Assembly (NCBI GenBank): GCA_028277445.1
Contig: JANQGG010000038.1
Span: 1 to 64,000, forward strand
Reading direction: 5' to 3'
From: Chloroherpetonaceae bacterium
GTDB taxonomy: Bacteria > Bacteroidota > Chlorobiia > Chlorobiales > Chloroherpetonaceae
Length of the DNA: 64,000 nt
Shown here: positions 25,636 to 35,109 of the stretch, one piece after another
Numbering within the stretch: position 1 is the first letter of the stretch
Layout: the number at the start of each line of letters is the position of its first letter
Program-made: the position numbers and the translations under genes
Notes under the pieces: generated by a model
What the model was told of the DNA's origin: nothing
Seen by the model: the letters and a program-made list of their open reading frames with translations, nothing else
Database searches by the model: none

Positions 25636-28600
25636 CTACTTCTTTTCAATGGCCACACGACATATTTCGCCATTAATATCCTCGGTTTTTGGAACGATGT
25701 TATTTCCGTTTAGTTCATACCCGATTTCAGTAGCCAAGGTTTCGTTCATGATATATTGCGAATTTTCTTTAATGGCTTTTTCAAGCGTATCTGTTGAATC
25801 CACATACAATTTTATGCGGTCGGTGATCTCTAACCCGGATTCTTTTCGTATGGTTTGAATTCGACTTACCAACTCCCTGGCCAATCCCTCGGCACGAAGC
25901 GAATCATCGATTTCTGTATCCAATGCCACCATAATTTTAGTATTTTCATCACTTTCTACCAACCATCCTTCCAAATCTTCATGCAAAACCTCTACTTCAG
26001 CGGCATAAATTTCAACGGTTTCATCATTTATTTCAACCGTTACCGATCCTTTACGCTCAAGCTCGGAAACAGCCTGGCTCGATAATCCCCTGATTTTATT
26101 AGCCACCGGATTGACTTGCTTACCAAAACGAGGGCCTAAAACCTTGAAATTAGGTTTGGCTTTTTTATTTACAACGCCTGAATCATCATCTACATATTCA
26201 ATATCATGAATATTTATTTCATCCAAAATAATTGATCTGACCTTTTCAATCTCACGTCGATCTTTAGGATCAAAAATCGGAAGTAAAATTCGTTTAAGTG
26301 GCTGACGAACTTTTATCGATGCCTTTTCGCGCATGGTTCTTACCAAAGAACTGATAATTTGGGCTTTTTTCATCCGCAATTCCAACTCCCCATCAATCGC
26401 AGTTTCTTCAATCGGCGGGAAAAATGCCAAATGCACCGACTCATAACTTTCTTTTTCGGTAACCGTGTTCAAATAACGATAAATGGTATCGGAAAGAAAA
26501 GGTGAAAACGGCGCTATGAGCTTACAAAGCGTTACCAAACATTGATACAAAGTTTGATAGGCTTCCAATTTATCAGAAGACGACTCACTTTTCCAGAAAC
26601 GACGTCTGGAACGACGAATGTACCAATTTGATAAATCATCCACCACAAACGATTCAATCAATCGGGTTGCCAACGTTGGATCATAATCATCCATAGCTTC
26701 TTCAACTGACTTCACCAACGTATTCAACGCTGAAATAATCCAACGATCTAGCTCAGAGCGTTCAGTAATCGGAATCGGCGCTTCCTGGAAAGTAAAGTCA
26801 TCCACATTGGCGTAAAGCACAAAAAAATTATAACTGTTAATTAAAGCTCTGAAAAACTTCCGCTGTCCTTCAACCAATTCTTCCGTATTAAACGACTTTG
26901 GACGCCAGGGTGGCGAGGAACTCATCAAATACCAACGCAGCGAATCAGCACCGTAAGTTTCCATCATTTCAAAGGGATTGATAACATTGCCCTTCGATTT
27001 AGACATCTTCTGACCCAGCTTATCTAAAATATGCCCATTAACAATGAGATTTTTATAGGCCGGTTGATTAAATATCAATGCGCCGATGGCGTGCAACGTA
27101 TAAAACCATCCTCGAGTTTGATCGACGCCTTCGGCAATAAAGTCAGCCGGGAAACACTCTTTAAACTGATCGTTGTTTTCAAACGGGTAATGCAACTGTG
27201 CAAACGGCATTGCGCCGCTATCGAACCACACATCAATTAATTCGGGCGTTCGCCGGAATGTTTTCCCGTCTTTAACAAAATAAACTCTATCAACAAACGG
27301 CTTATGTAAATCCAGCTCCACCAGGTCTTGTTCTAATGCTTCAGAAAGTGTATATGTTTTGCCATCAATATCAATAAAACCCGCTTTTAATTCTTCAATT
27401 GATCCAATGGCAAACATGGTGCCGGTTTTATGGGTATCACCGGTTTTAAAATCTTCCGATATCCAAACCGGAAGCGGCGTTCCCCAAAAACGCTCTCTTG
27501 AAATGGCCCAATCTTTATTTTCTTCAAGCCAGTTTCCAAACCGACCCGATCCGATTTCAGGCGGGCACCAATTGACATCTTTGTTCAGAGCAATCATTTG
27601 AGAGACAACCTCAGTCGTACGAATGTACCACGACTCTCTGGCATAGTAAAGTACCGGAACATCATATCGCCACGAAAACGGGTAAGTATGCGTGATAGTT
27701 TCTTTTTTATAGAGAAGGCCTCTGTTTTTTAAATCGCTAATAATATCTTTATCGGCATCTTTGAAAAAAACGCCGGCATAATCCGAGACCTCGTCGGTAA
27801 ATCGCCCGTTTCTTGCAACGGGTTGAAGCATAGGCAGATCGTACTTTTTTGATAGCTCATAGTCATCGGCGCCAAAAGCCGGAGCCATATGCACAATTCC
27901 CGTACCATCCTCAGTAGAAACAAAATCACCTACGGTAACATAAAATGCTTTCTTTTGAACAGGGACATAAGTAAACAGCGGTTCATATTCAACCCGCTCC
28001 AGCACTTTCCCCGGAAACGATTCCAGGACTTCAATCGGGTTTTCCTCAGAGTCTTTACCTAAAACCGAAAGTCTTGATTTGGCAAGAATAAGTACCCCAT
28101 GATCTTTGGTTCTAACCCTTACATACTCAACTTCAGGGCCAACACATAAAGCAACATTCGAGATCAATGTCCATGGCGTGGTTGTCCAAACCAAAAACGA
28201 CTCGTTTTTATCTTTGCGCTTAAGTTTAACATACACGCTAGGGTCTTTAACATCTTTATAGCCCAGCGCCAGTTCATGTGAGCTTAATACGGTTTCGGAT
28301 TGGGGATCTTGCGGAACAATTTTATAATCTTTGTAGATGAGGCCCTTTTCAAAAATTTGTTTCAATCCCCACCACACCGATTCTATGTAGTTGTTGGTAC
28401 ACGTGATATAGGGATTGTCCATATCCACCCAGTACCCCATCATTTCAGTCAGCCTGCCCCAGCCGTCTTTGCTATCATCAATATTTTGATAAACCAGGCT
28501 TTTGGCTTCTTTATTAAACTCTTCAACACCGTAACCTTCAACTTGCGACTTGTTTTTTAAGCCTAACTTCTTTTCAACTGAAATTTCTACTGGCAAACCA

Positions 28601-28869
28601 TGCGTATCCCATCCTGCTTTTCGGGATACTTTAAATCCTTTCATGGTTTTGTATCTGCACACCAAATCTTTGATCGTACGGCTAAATACGTGATGAACCC
28701 CAGGCTTACCATTTACCGTAGGCGGCCCTTCATAAAAGGTAAATGTCTTGCCTTCGGCGCGCGACTTTACGCTTTTGTGAAAAATGTTATGTTGCTCCCA
28801 AAATGCCTGTACTTCGGCTTCTATTTTACTATAACTTATATTGGCCGGAAGCTCCTTAAATTTAGCCAT
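25636..28869 (-). CDS. ileS: isoleucyl-tRNA synthetase, type 2-like with GVHH motif
   Basis: A 1077-residue class Ia synthetase that charges tRNA-Ile. The order is catalytic domain with editing insertion (including DTHGLPVE), KMSKS at 621-625, anticodon-binding region with [11 protein letters not shown], and C-terminal extension. At the place of the HIGH signature the sequence reads GVHH (57-60, within [13 protein letters not shown]). This GxHH swap is known from type 2 IleRS enzymes with extreme mupirocin resistance. Length and the C-terminal part also fit type 2. It is transcribed ahead of the dksA-like gene. Confidence 0.96.
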   Translation of the reverse strand: MAKFKELPANISYSKIEAEVQAFWEQHNIFHKSVKSRAEGKTFTFYEGPPTVNGKPGVHHVFSRTIKDLVCRYKTMKGFKVSRKAGWDTHGLPVEISVEKKLGLKNKSQVEGYGVEEFNKEAKSLVYQNIDDSKDGWGRLTEMMGYWVDMDNPYITCTNNYIESVWWGLKQIFEKGLIYKDYKIVPQDPQSETVLSSHELALGYKDVKDPSVYVKLKRKDKNESFLVWTTTPWTLISNVALCVGPEVEYVRVRTKDHGVLILAKSRLSVLGKDSEENPIEVLESFPGKVLERVEYEPLFTYVPVQKKAFYVTVGDFVSTEDGTGIVHMAPAFGADDYELSKKYDLPMLQPVARNGRFTDEVSDYAGVFFKDADKDIISDLKNRGLLYKKETITHTYPFSWRYDVPVLYYARESWYIRTTEVVSQMIALNKDVNWCPPEIGSGRFGNWLEENKDWAISRERFWGTPLPVWISEDFKTGDTHKTGTMFAIGSIEELKAGFIDIDGKTYTLSEALEQDLVELDLHKPFVDRVYFVKDGKTFRRTPELIDVWFDSGAMPFAQLHYPFENNDQFKECFPADFIAEGVDQTRGWFYTLHAIGALIFNQPAYKNLIVNGHILDKLGQKMSKSKGNVINPFEMMETYGADSLRWYLMSSSPPWRPKSFNTEELVEGQRKFFRALINSYNFFVLYANVDDFTFQEAPIPITERSELDRWIISALNTLVKSVEEAMDDYDPTLATRLIESFVVDDLSNWYIRRSRRRFWKSESSSDKLEAYQTLYQCLVTLCKLIAPFSPFLSDTIYRYLNTVTEKESYESVHLAFFPPIEETAIDGELELRMKKAQIISSLVRTMREKASIKVRQPLKRILLPIFDPKDRREIEKVRSIILDEINIHDIEYVDDDSGVVNKKAKPNFKVLGPRFGKQVNPVANKIRGLSSQAVSELERKGSVTVEINDETVEIYAAEVEVLHEDLEGWLVESDENTKIMVALDTEIDDSLRAEGLARELVSRIQTIRKESGLEITDRIKLYVDSTDTLEKAIKENSQYIMNETLATEIGYELNGNNIVPKTEDINGEICRVAIEKK

Positions 28870-28957
28870 TCTACTACGCTTAATTCAACGGTTACTCTTC
28901 TTAAAGGCCGTTAATATAAGTTTTTATTGTCCAATTCACAAAGCTAAACGCCAATAC

Positions 28958-28995
28958 ACAAAAAGGCAGAATGCGTTCTGCACTCTGCCTTTTAT
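28958..28995 (-). terminator. intrinsic terminator after the small amphipathic protein
   Basis: On the minus strand GGCAGA and TCTGCC-type arms around a GCAGAACGC centre are followed by a T tract. It lies between the 29036 gene end and ileS. Confidence 0.65.
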
Positions 28996-29035
28996 GATTA
29001 AACCTTTGTTTCAGATGCCTATTAAACCAAACGAA

Positions 29036-29317
29036 TTATGGCCTTTTTGGGGCCGGCTGTTGTGGTTTAGGCGCTGAAGAAGGTGCCGAAGGTGCTGAAG
29101 ACCCGGATGATTGCGATGGAGCCGGTAAGGCTTTCACTGCAGATTCAACCGTACCAGAGATACCTTCAATGAATTTCTTAATTACTTCAACAACATCATT
29201 GAAAACTTTCTCAATTGATGGAAGAATATCTTTTTCAATGGTCTTACCAATGGTTTCAAAAATATTTGTAATCGGTGTTACAATACTTTCAGCTGCATTT
29301 TTTTCGTTTTCAGCCAT
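29036..29317 (-). CDS. small amphipathic-helix protein, unknown function
   Basis: A 93-residue protein starting at the ATG at 29317; a longer reading begins with TTG. The first 60 residues form amphipathic helix with regular Ile/Val/Phe spacing and no Cys; the last 30 are Pro/Ser/Ala/Gln-rich and end basic (APKRP). There is no signal peptide or clear membrane helix. I recognise no family. A scaffold, membrane-surface or phasin-like role is possible. It has its own terminator and lies between umuC and ileS. Confidence 0.6.
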   Translation of the reverse strand: MAENEKNAAESIVTPITNIFETIGKTIEKDILPSIEKVFNDVVEVIKKFIEGISGTVESAVKALPAPSQSSGSSAPSAPSSAPKPQQPAPKRP

Positions 29318-29447
29318 TTTACTTGGGATTTTGTAGTTGTTTGAAATCAAAACGCTTTTCGAATGAAGCTGCTATAACTTCCCCTGAATATTAACACATT
29401 TTTTTTGTTCGATCAATAGCCATCATTAAATATCTCAGAACTTCATA

Positions 29448-30728
29448 TTATGCTTTAGCTACTACAAGCTCCTGCCATTTTGTTGTGTAACGTGGCGAGC
29501 GTTTTTGACGCTTCATTTGCCAGGGCTGCTGAACGCCACAAGCCGCAAAGCTTAATATTCGTTTCCCGTGTTTCCGATTCACCCCATCCATCATCGTCAT
29601 CAACTGTTGCCGGCGCATACGATCCTCATCGGTATCAAACAGTCCCAGTTGAATTTCAGTATCCGGCCTGAGCCCTAAAAGAATAATCCCGGCTTTATGG
29701 TATTTGAGATTTTTCTTGTATATCCGGTTCAGGCCAACATGAGCTTTTTGAATCAAGTTGGGCGTGTAATTGGTAGGCTCCTCAAACGCCAGAGTCATTG
29801 CATTATATTGTGACGAAGGCTTAAACCGGTTGGTTCGAATAAACACTTGAATGGCTGAAGCTACCATATGCTGACTTCTTATTTTTTCCGCTGCACGTAT
29901 GGTGTATGATGCAATGGCTTCCTCCAAATCTTCTAATCGCTCAACGGCTTTACCAAATGATCGGGTACTGGCTACCGCTTTTTTAGGCGGATAGGTTTCT
30001 TCAACCGACAAGCACGAAATCCCTCGCAATTCCCAAACCGTTCGCAACCCCATCACCGTTAAATTTTCGCGTATCCACTCATCAGGCTTATTTTTCAGAT
30101 CATTAGCCGTTTGAATACCTTTATTGGTGAGTTTTACCGCATTTTTACGGCCCACGCCCCAGACATCTTTCACCGGTAACTTTTGAAGCGTCTGCGTTAA
30201 TCGCGCCTCTGAAGCTTGAAACACATTGCATACGCCCGACGATTTTTTTGCGATTTCAGAGGCGGCTTTCGCCAGGGTTTTTGTAGCGCCAATGCCAATG
30301 GAAACCGGAATACCTGTCCATTGTTTTACCGTATTTTTTATATGCCAGGCGTGCTTATCAATCCCGTTAATGCCGGCAAGTGAAAGAAAGGCTTCATCAA
30401 TGGAATAAATCTCCAATTCCGGTACCAACCGGTGCAAAACCGTCATCACCCGATGCGACATATCCCCATACAACTCGTAATTGCTTGAAAACACCTTCAC
30501 GTTGTTCTCTTCAATCAATCTTTTGTATTGGTAATATGGCGCACCCATAGGAACCCCCAACCGCTTAACCTCGTTGGAGCGTGCAACAATGCACCCATCG
30601 TTGTTCGAAAGCACAACAACAGGATAACGCTCCAGCTTGGGTTGAAACACGCGCTCGCACGATACATAAAAATTATTGCAATCGACAAGAGCTACCGCCT
30701 GAGGCTTTACGATTTCTAATTCATGCAT
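29448..30728 (-). CDS. umuC: Y-family DNA polymerase V catalytic subunit UmuC
   Basis: A 426-residue translesion polymerase. Catalytic motifs are [13 protein letters not shown] at the start and [12 protein letters not shown] with the paired acidic residues; a helix-hairpin-helix region and the little-finger domain follow, plus the C-terminal DUF4113-like segment typical of UmuC. UmuC normally needs processed UmuD, usually encoded just upstream; no umuD is seen in the 290 bases before it. It is otherwise intact. Confidence 0.92.
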   Translation of the reverse strand: MHELEIVKPQAVALVDCNNFYVSCERVFQPKLERYPVVVLSNNDGCIVARSNEVKRLGVPMGAPYYQYKRLIEENNVKVFSSNYELYGDMSHRVMTVLHRLVPELEIYSIDEAFLSLAGINGIDKHAWHIKNTVKQWTGIPVSIGIGATKTLAKAASEIAKKSSGVCNVFQASEARLTQTLQKLPVKDVWGVGRKNAVKLTNKGIQTANDLKNKPDEWIRENLTVMGLRTVWELRGISCLSVEETYPPKKAVASTRSFGKAVERLEDLEEAIASYTIRAAEKIRSQHMVASAIQVFIRTNRFKPSSQYNAMTLAFEEPTNYTPNLIQKAHVGLNRIYKKNLKYHKAGIILLGLRPDTEIQLGLFDTDEDRMRRQQLMTMMDGVNRKHGKRILSFAACGVQQPWQMKRQKRSPRYTTKWQELVVAKA

Positions 30729-30837
30729 GATTTTTCATTTCTCTAAAATCGAACCAACGACTGTAAAACGGCTATTAAAATATACACGTAATTTGAGCGA
30801 ACTTGGGCAAAAAAAATCCCACCTGATACCACAGATA

Positions 30838-30862
30838 AACAAGGAGGTTGCAACCCCTTGTT
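30838..30862. repeat. GGTTGCAACC palindromic repeat, copy 1
   Basis: AACAAGG-A-GGTTGCAACC-CCTTGTT is a near-perfect palindrome with one extra base. Copy 2 lies at 40337-40360. Both are intergenic and resemble short dispersed REP-type units of Bacteroidota. Confidence 0.55.
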
Positions 30863-30979
30863 CCGGGTCTATTTTGCCATGTGTTTTCTTTAAAGCTTAA
30901 AAAGTCTTCTCCCGCCGGAAGAAAATTTAGATGAGGGGTAAATTAATACATTGACTTGTAAAAACAGAAGTTAATGGCT

Positions 30980-31003
30980 GGATACCTGCTTTCACAGGTA
31001 TGG
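30980..31003. repeat. ATACCTG/CAGGTAT repeat after the DUF368 gene
   Basis: ATACCTG-CTTTCA-CAGGTAT, followed by a GGTAT duplication. It resembles repeat blocks at 195 and 40218, and may also act as a terminator hairpin for the minus-strand gene at 31019. Confidence 0.4.
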
Positions 31004-31018
31004 TATGGTATGATTTGA

Positions 31019-31966
31019 TTATTCATTTACCGCTTCAGGCGTGCGTGCTGAAAACGAGTCGATGGCGACCACCAAAACCAGCCCGATAATAGCCAACATA
31101 ATTGCCCATAAAAGCAGCGGATCGGTGCCTGTTTCATCCAAAAAGGTATTCGGCAACACATTTTCCTGAATCAGGGGTTTTAGATTGCCATGCCTATCAG
31201 TGTAGGTTTCAACGGTGATTTTCCACGGCCAGACTTTATTCAGCGAGCCGATCATAAATCCGGCAAGCATTGAGACGGCCAAATCGTGGTACTTTTTCAA
31301 CAACCAGGAAAGAAAATGCGAAAAACTAAGCAGCCCGGCCACACAACCGGCCATAAACACAACAATAACGTCAATTTTAAACTCTTTGAGCGAATTGAGA
31401 ATAAATTCGTATTTGCCCATCAACAGCAAAATAAAACTTCCCGAAATACCAGGAAGGATCATAGCGCAAATTGCCACCGCGCCGGATAGAAACACAAACC
31501 ATAAGGCATCGGGCGTAAGCGTTGGCGTAAGCGTCGTAATCGCATAAGCAACAATAATACCCAAAACACCCATCAGCGCAATCCCGGCATGCCACTGTTT
31601 AATTTGTTTGAATACCATCACCGTTGCGCCAATAATTAATCCGAAAAAAAACGCCCACAACAACTCGGCATGATGAGACAATGCATAAAGAATCAATCGC
31701 GAAAGACTCAAAACGCTGATTAAAATGCCCACAAATACGGCAAGCAAAAAATTGCCGTTTATGATCTGCCAAAAATGTTTGAGATCAAATTTAATTAATG
31801 CTTTCAGTCCCTCACCGCCAATTGATTTCAGCGAGTTGATCAATTCTTCGTAAATCCCAGTAATAAAGGCCATTGTACCGCCCGATACCCCCGGCACAAC
31901 ATCGGCTGCGCCCATTGAAATGCCTTTTAGGGTGATCAGGCCATAGGCCTTAAGATTTCGATTCAT
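31019..31966 (-). CDS. DUF368 membrane protein (undecaprenyl-phosphate translocase family)
   Basis: A 315-residue protein with about eight to ten membrane helices and two inverted-repeat motifs: PGVSGGTMAFITGIYEEL near the start and LPGISGSFILLLMGKYE in the middle. DUF368 proteins (PopT) recycle the lipid carrier C55-phosphate across the cytoplasmic membrane for wall synthesis. It lies 21 bases after a DedA gene, the other family with this activity. An extra ~60-residue loop near residue 240-290 is not membrane-embedded. Confidence 0.88.
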   Translation of the reverse strand: MNRNLKAYGLITLKGISMGAADVVPGVSGGTMAFITGIYEELINSLKSIGGEGLKALIKFDLKHFWQIINGNFLLAVFVGILISVLSLSRLILYALSHHAELLWAFFFGLIIGATVMVFKQIKQWHAGIALMGVLGIIVAYAITTLTPTLTPDALWFVFLSGAVAICAMILPGISGSFILLLMGKYEFILNSLKEFKIDVIVVFMAGCVAGLLSFSHFLSWLLKKYHDLAVSMLAGFMIGSLNKVWPWKITVETYTDRHGNLKPLIQENVLPNTFLDETGTDPLLLWAIMLAIIGLVLVVAIDSFSARTPEAVNE

Positions 31967-31987
31967 GCCGTAATTGTCTTGGTTTTT

Positions 31988-32632
31988 TTAATGCTTTTTA
32001 GTCTGCGATCTTGCCACCTGCCGCTTTGATCGTACAATTTTAATGACTGCGCTCGCGATCAAAACAAACACCCAAAATAAAATTACCTGATTTATTACAT
32101 CCTGGTACTGTGGAAACGCTGCTCCAACAAGGTATCCGACGGATGTATAAAACATAATCCATAACGCTGAACCAACAACGCTAAAACCGGCAAACACTGC
32201 CATATTCATGCTGGCAATGCCGGCCACCGTTGTGGAAAAACTTCTGACCATCGGCACAAAACGACCAAACAAAACCGCTTTTGCGCCATATCGTTCATAA
32301 AAATCCCGGGCTTTTTCCAAGTGATCATGATGAAAAAATGTGGTATCGGTTCGCTTAAACAATGGGCGGCCAAGCTTATGCCCAACGGCATACCCGGTTG
32401 CGTCGCCCAGGATTGAAGCCACAATTAAAACCAGGTTGATTGTTAAAAAATCCAGGTGTCCTTCAGATGCAATCAAACCGGCTGTAAAAATCAGGGAGTT
32501 GCCGGGCAGGAAAAATCCGAAAAAAAATCCCAGCTCAACATAAACGATGATAAACAAAATGATGTAGCCACCCCACGAAATCACATCTTCCAGCGAATGA
32601 AACTGACTGAAAAACTGGAAAACCGACTCCAT
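31988..32632 (-). CDS. DedA-family membrane protein (UptA-like)
   Basis: A 214-residue inner-membrane protein with the DedA (SNARE-associated) domain: FFFGFFLPGNSLIFTAG, then YGAKAVLFGRFVPMVRSF with the conserved Arg-Phe-Pro-Arg residues, and about four to five helices. UptA-type members flip undecaprenyl phosphate. The function of each DedA paralogue varies, so exact assignment is open. It forms a likely two-gene unit with the DUF368 gene and starts 30 bases after nadA ends. Confidence 0.88.
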   Translation of the reverse strand: MESVFQFFSQFHSLEDVISWGGYIILFIIVYVELGFFFGFFLPGNSLIFTAGLIASEGHLDFLTINLVLIVASILGDATGYAVGHKLGRPLFKRTDTTFFHHDHLEKARDFYERYGAKAVLFGRFVPMVRSFSTTVAGIASMNMAVFAGFSVVGSALWIMFYTSVGYLVGAAFPQYQDVINQVILFWVFVLIASAVIKIVRSKRQVARSQTKKH

Positions 32633-32662
32633 ATATCTACCCTTAAACCTTAACGACGGAAT

Positions 32663-33652
32663 TTATTTGGACATCTCCAGCATTCGCTCAATGGGTTTTA
32701 ATGCCGCCAGACGAAGCGATTCAGGCATGGTTAGTTCCGGGGCTTGATTTTTCATGCACAAATATAACTTTTCCAGGGTATTCAAACGCATATGCGGGCA
32801 CTCATTGCAAGCGCAGCCATCATTGATCGGAGCCGGAATAAACAGCTTTTCCGGCGAATTCTTTTGCATTTCGTGAATCAGCCCTGGCTCGGTAGCCACA
32901 ATAAACTGCTTTGTTGCACTTGTAGAGGAATAACCCAGCATTTTTTTGGTTGATCCCACAAAATCGGCATGCCTTAAAATGCTCTCCTGACATTCGGGGT
33001 GAGCAATAACTTCGGCCTGTGGGTAACGCACTTTCAGCCCAACTAATTTTTTCTCATTAAAGATTTCATGCACAATACACGAACCCGGCCATAAAATCAA
33101 TTCCCGGCCGGTTTTTTTCATGAGATATGCCCCTAAATTCTTATCGGGTGCAAAGATAATTTTTTGATCTTTGGGGATCTGACGAATAATATCCTCAGCG
33201 TTTGAAGACGTGCAAATAATATCGGTTAAGGCTTTGATTTCCGCCGTGCAGTTGATGTAGCTGACCACAATAGCATCGGGATGCCGGGCTTTAAACTGCC
33301 TGAACAGCGGCGCAGGGCAGCTTTCTGCCAAAGAGCATCCGGCTTCAAGATCAGGCAACAACACCTTTTTATTTGGGTTTAGAATCTTGGCCGTTTCGGC
33401 CATAAAATGAACGCCGGCAAACACAATAACATCGGCATCTGTTTTTTGAGCTTCACGTGCCAATTGCAAGCTATCGCCTAAAACATCCGAAATATCCTGT
33501 ATATCAGGCTCCTGGTAATAATGCGCCAGAACTACGGCGTTTAATTTTTTCTTTAACCTTTCAATTTCGTCAAACAAATCCAGGTCGGGCTGTATCGCTT
33601 CTATTGTGTCTATTGTTTCTGGTACTTCCATACGTTGTGTAACTAAATTCAT
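32663..33652 (-). CDS. nadA: quinolinate synthase NadA
   Basis: A 329-residue [4Fe-4S] enzyme condensing iminoaspartate with dihydroxyacetone phosphate in NAD synthesis. Family blocks seen: [36 protein letters not shown], and cluster-region cysteines including [11 protein letters not shown] near the C-terminus. Its partner nadB is at 56958-58550, not in an operon with it. Two in-frame ATGs exist (33652 and seven codons later); the longer is given. Confidence 0.95.
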   Translation of the reverse strand: MNLVTQRMEVPETIDTIEAIQPDLDLFDEIERLKKKLNAVVLAHYYQEPDIQDISDVLGDSLQLAREAQKTDADVIVFAGVHFMAETAKILNPNKKVLLPDLEAGCSLAESCPAPLFRQFKARHPDAIVVSYINCTAEIKALTDIICTSSNAEDIIRQIPKDQKIIFAPDKNLGAYLMKKTGRELILWPGSCIVHEIFNEKKLVGLKVRYPQAEVIAHPECQESILRHADFVGSTKKMLGYSSTSATKQFIVATEPGLIHEMQKNSPEKLFIPAPINDGCACNECPHMRLNTLEKLYLCMKNQAPELTMPESLRLAALKPIERMLEMSK

Positions 33653-33692
33653 CTTTATTATTAAATTCTCTCGCTCTTAATCAACGATCAGT

Positions 33693-34406
33693 CTATTGAG
33701 AATCGTTCAAGTTTTCCATCTGTTGAGTTTCTGTAGCCAGCGAGTCTTGCTGAGCATCTTGAAGCCCTTTTTCATAAGCCTCCTGCAATTTTTCCTTACG
33801 AATGGAATAGCGAACGCGGTTTGGATTTACCCTGGCTTCGCCTTGCGTGACATACGTTCCAAAATCCCCGGTTTCGCTGTTGTAGTAGAGCCAAATGTAA
33901 AACCCGGGCACCATTTCATCCACCAAAGCCACACGTTGAACCAACTCGCGGGCATCTTTCTTCTCCAACCCTTCGACATCCATTAAGTAACTAACCGCAA
34001 TTTTCATGTGCGAATCGCCCCGCTTAACAATATACGGCTTAGGCAACCTGTCCTGTATGTTTTGGATATCTTCTTTTAACTCAAAAATTTCTTCTTCCGA
34101 CTCCAAAAGTTCTTGCAACAACCCTTTGGTGGTAACATTTTTTTCATTCTGAATCAAGCTCAAGAGTTTTTCTTCTTGCTCAGAACTTAAGCCAAGGGAT
34201 GTATCGAAGGTGATTTTTTCACCCGGAAATTTTTGATTGACCTTCCGAATCATTTTGGAAACCTCTTCGGATTTTTCAAATAGTTCGCGTTGCTTGCGGT
34301 TGATTTCATTCACCGAGCTTTTGAAATCCTCAAAGGTCAGTTCATTACTGCAGTTCGTCGTAAAAATTAACATGAAGATCACAATTAAAACACCTTGCTT
34401 TTTCAT
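33693..34406 (-). CDS. coiled-coil lipoprotein, unknown function
   Basis: A 237-residue lipoprotein: signal with Cys19 (TTNCSN), a long charged helical region (~25-120) likely to form coiled coil, then a segment PYIVKRGDSHMKIAVSYL resembling the start of a LysM domain, and a Gln-rich end. The LysM resemblance suggests peptidoglycan contact. It lies 40 bases before nadA on the same strand. No specific family recognised. Confidence 0.68.
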   Translation of the reverse strand: MKKQGVLIVIFMLIFTTNCSNELTFEDFKSSVNEINRKQRELFEKSEEVSKMIRKVNQKFPGEKITFDTSLGLSSEQEEKLLSLIQNEKNVTTKGLLQELLESEEEIFELKEDIQNIQDRLPKPYIVKRGDSHMKIAVSYLMDVEGLEKKDARELVQRVALVDEMVPGFYIWLYYNSETGDFGTYVTQGEARVNPNRVRYSIRKEKLQEAYEKGLQDAQQDSLATETQQMENLNDSQ

Positions 34407-34463
34407 GGCTTATGGTTTGTTTAAAATGAAAAAATTAAACTTAATTCAACGAACTATTAACCA

Positions 34464-34859
34464 TTAATACATTTGATGCAGCTCATCTTCCCGAATAATC
34501 AATAAAATTGCCGACTGTGGCGCAATCACATATTTAATATCTTCATACTCGATTTCATGAGATGAAGATTGCAGGTATATGGCCAAATCACCAACTTTAG
34601 CCTGAAGCGGAATATATTGAGGCAATTTATTCATTTCTTTCCAAACTTCATCGGGTTCTTGTGGCGGCGCTACGGCATATCCCGGCCCGACTTTTACAAC
34701 GTACCCGCTTTGAATTTTTTCTTTTTCCTGAACGCCTGGCGGCAAATAAAGTCCGGTCTTTGTTTTTTCTGAGGTTGATTTTGGACGTAAAACAACGCGG
34801 TCGCCAATAACAACAAATTTTTCCGTCGGGTTGGTGGTCATATTTAATGGATTCATCAT
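34464..34859 (-). CDS. GroES-like co-chaperone domain protein
   Basis: A 131-residue Cpn10-fold protein beginning at the ATG at 34859; a longer reading starts with TTG. The opening VVIGDRVVLRP and GLYLPPG match GroES, but an insertion (~45-75, PPQEPDEVWKEM) and the end (ILLIIRED) differ from canonical GroES, and no groEL follows. Paralogues of this kind are common in Bacteroidota and may not serve GroEL. Confidence 0.78.
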   Translation of the reverse strand: MMNPLNMTTNPTEKFVVIGDRVVLRPKSTSEKTKTGLYLPPGVQEKEKIQSGYVVKVGPGYAVAPPQEPDEVWKEMNKLPQYIPLQAKVGDLAIYLQSSSHEIEYEDIKYVIAPQSAILLIIREDELHQMY

Positions 34860-35109
34860 ACTTAACAACAACTCACAAAGTTATCTGAAAATCTTTTGCG
34901 ATGCTCTTAATTGAAAATAACATATTTGATTCGGTAAATCCGAATTTTTGGATAACCTGTTTTGTGTGGAAAGCGCCGAAATATAAAAAAACACGAATAT
35001 AACCAATAGTTAATTTCTCAGCAAAATCATCTATTTGAAAAGATCCAACCGGTTAAACTTATGTCAATACTTTCCAAGTTTTTTTACACAAAACACCTGA
35101 AAACCCTTG

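Noticed and set aside
28600-29077. Overlapping plus-strand frames opposite the ileS start and spacer
   Set aside because: They overlap the well-supported ileS 5' end or a terminator and have no ribosome site.
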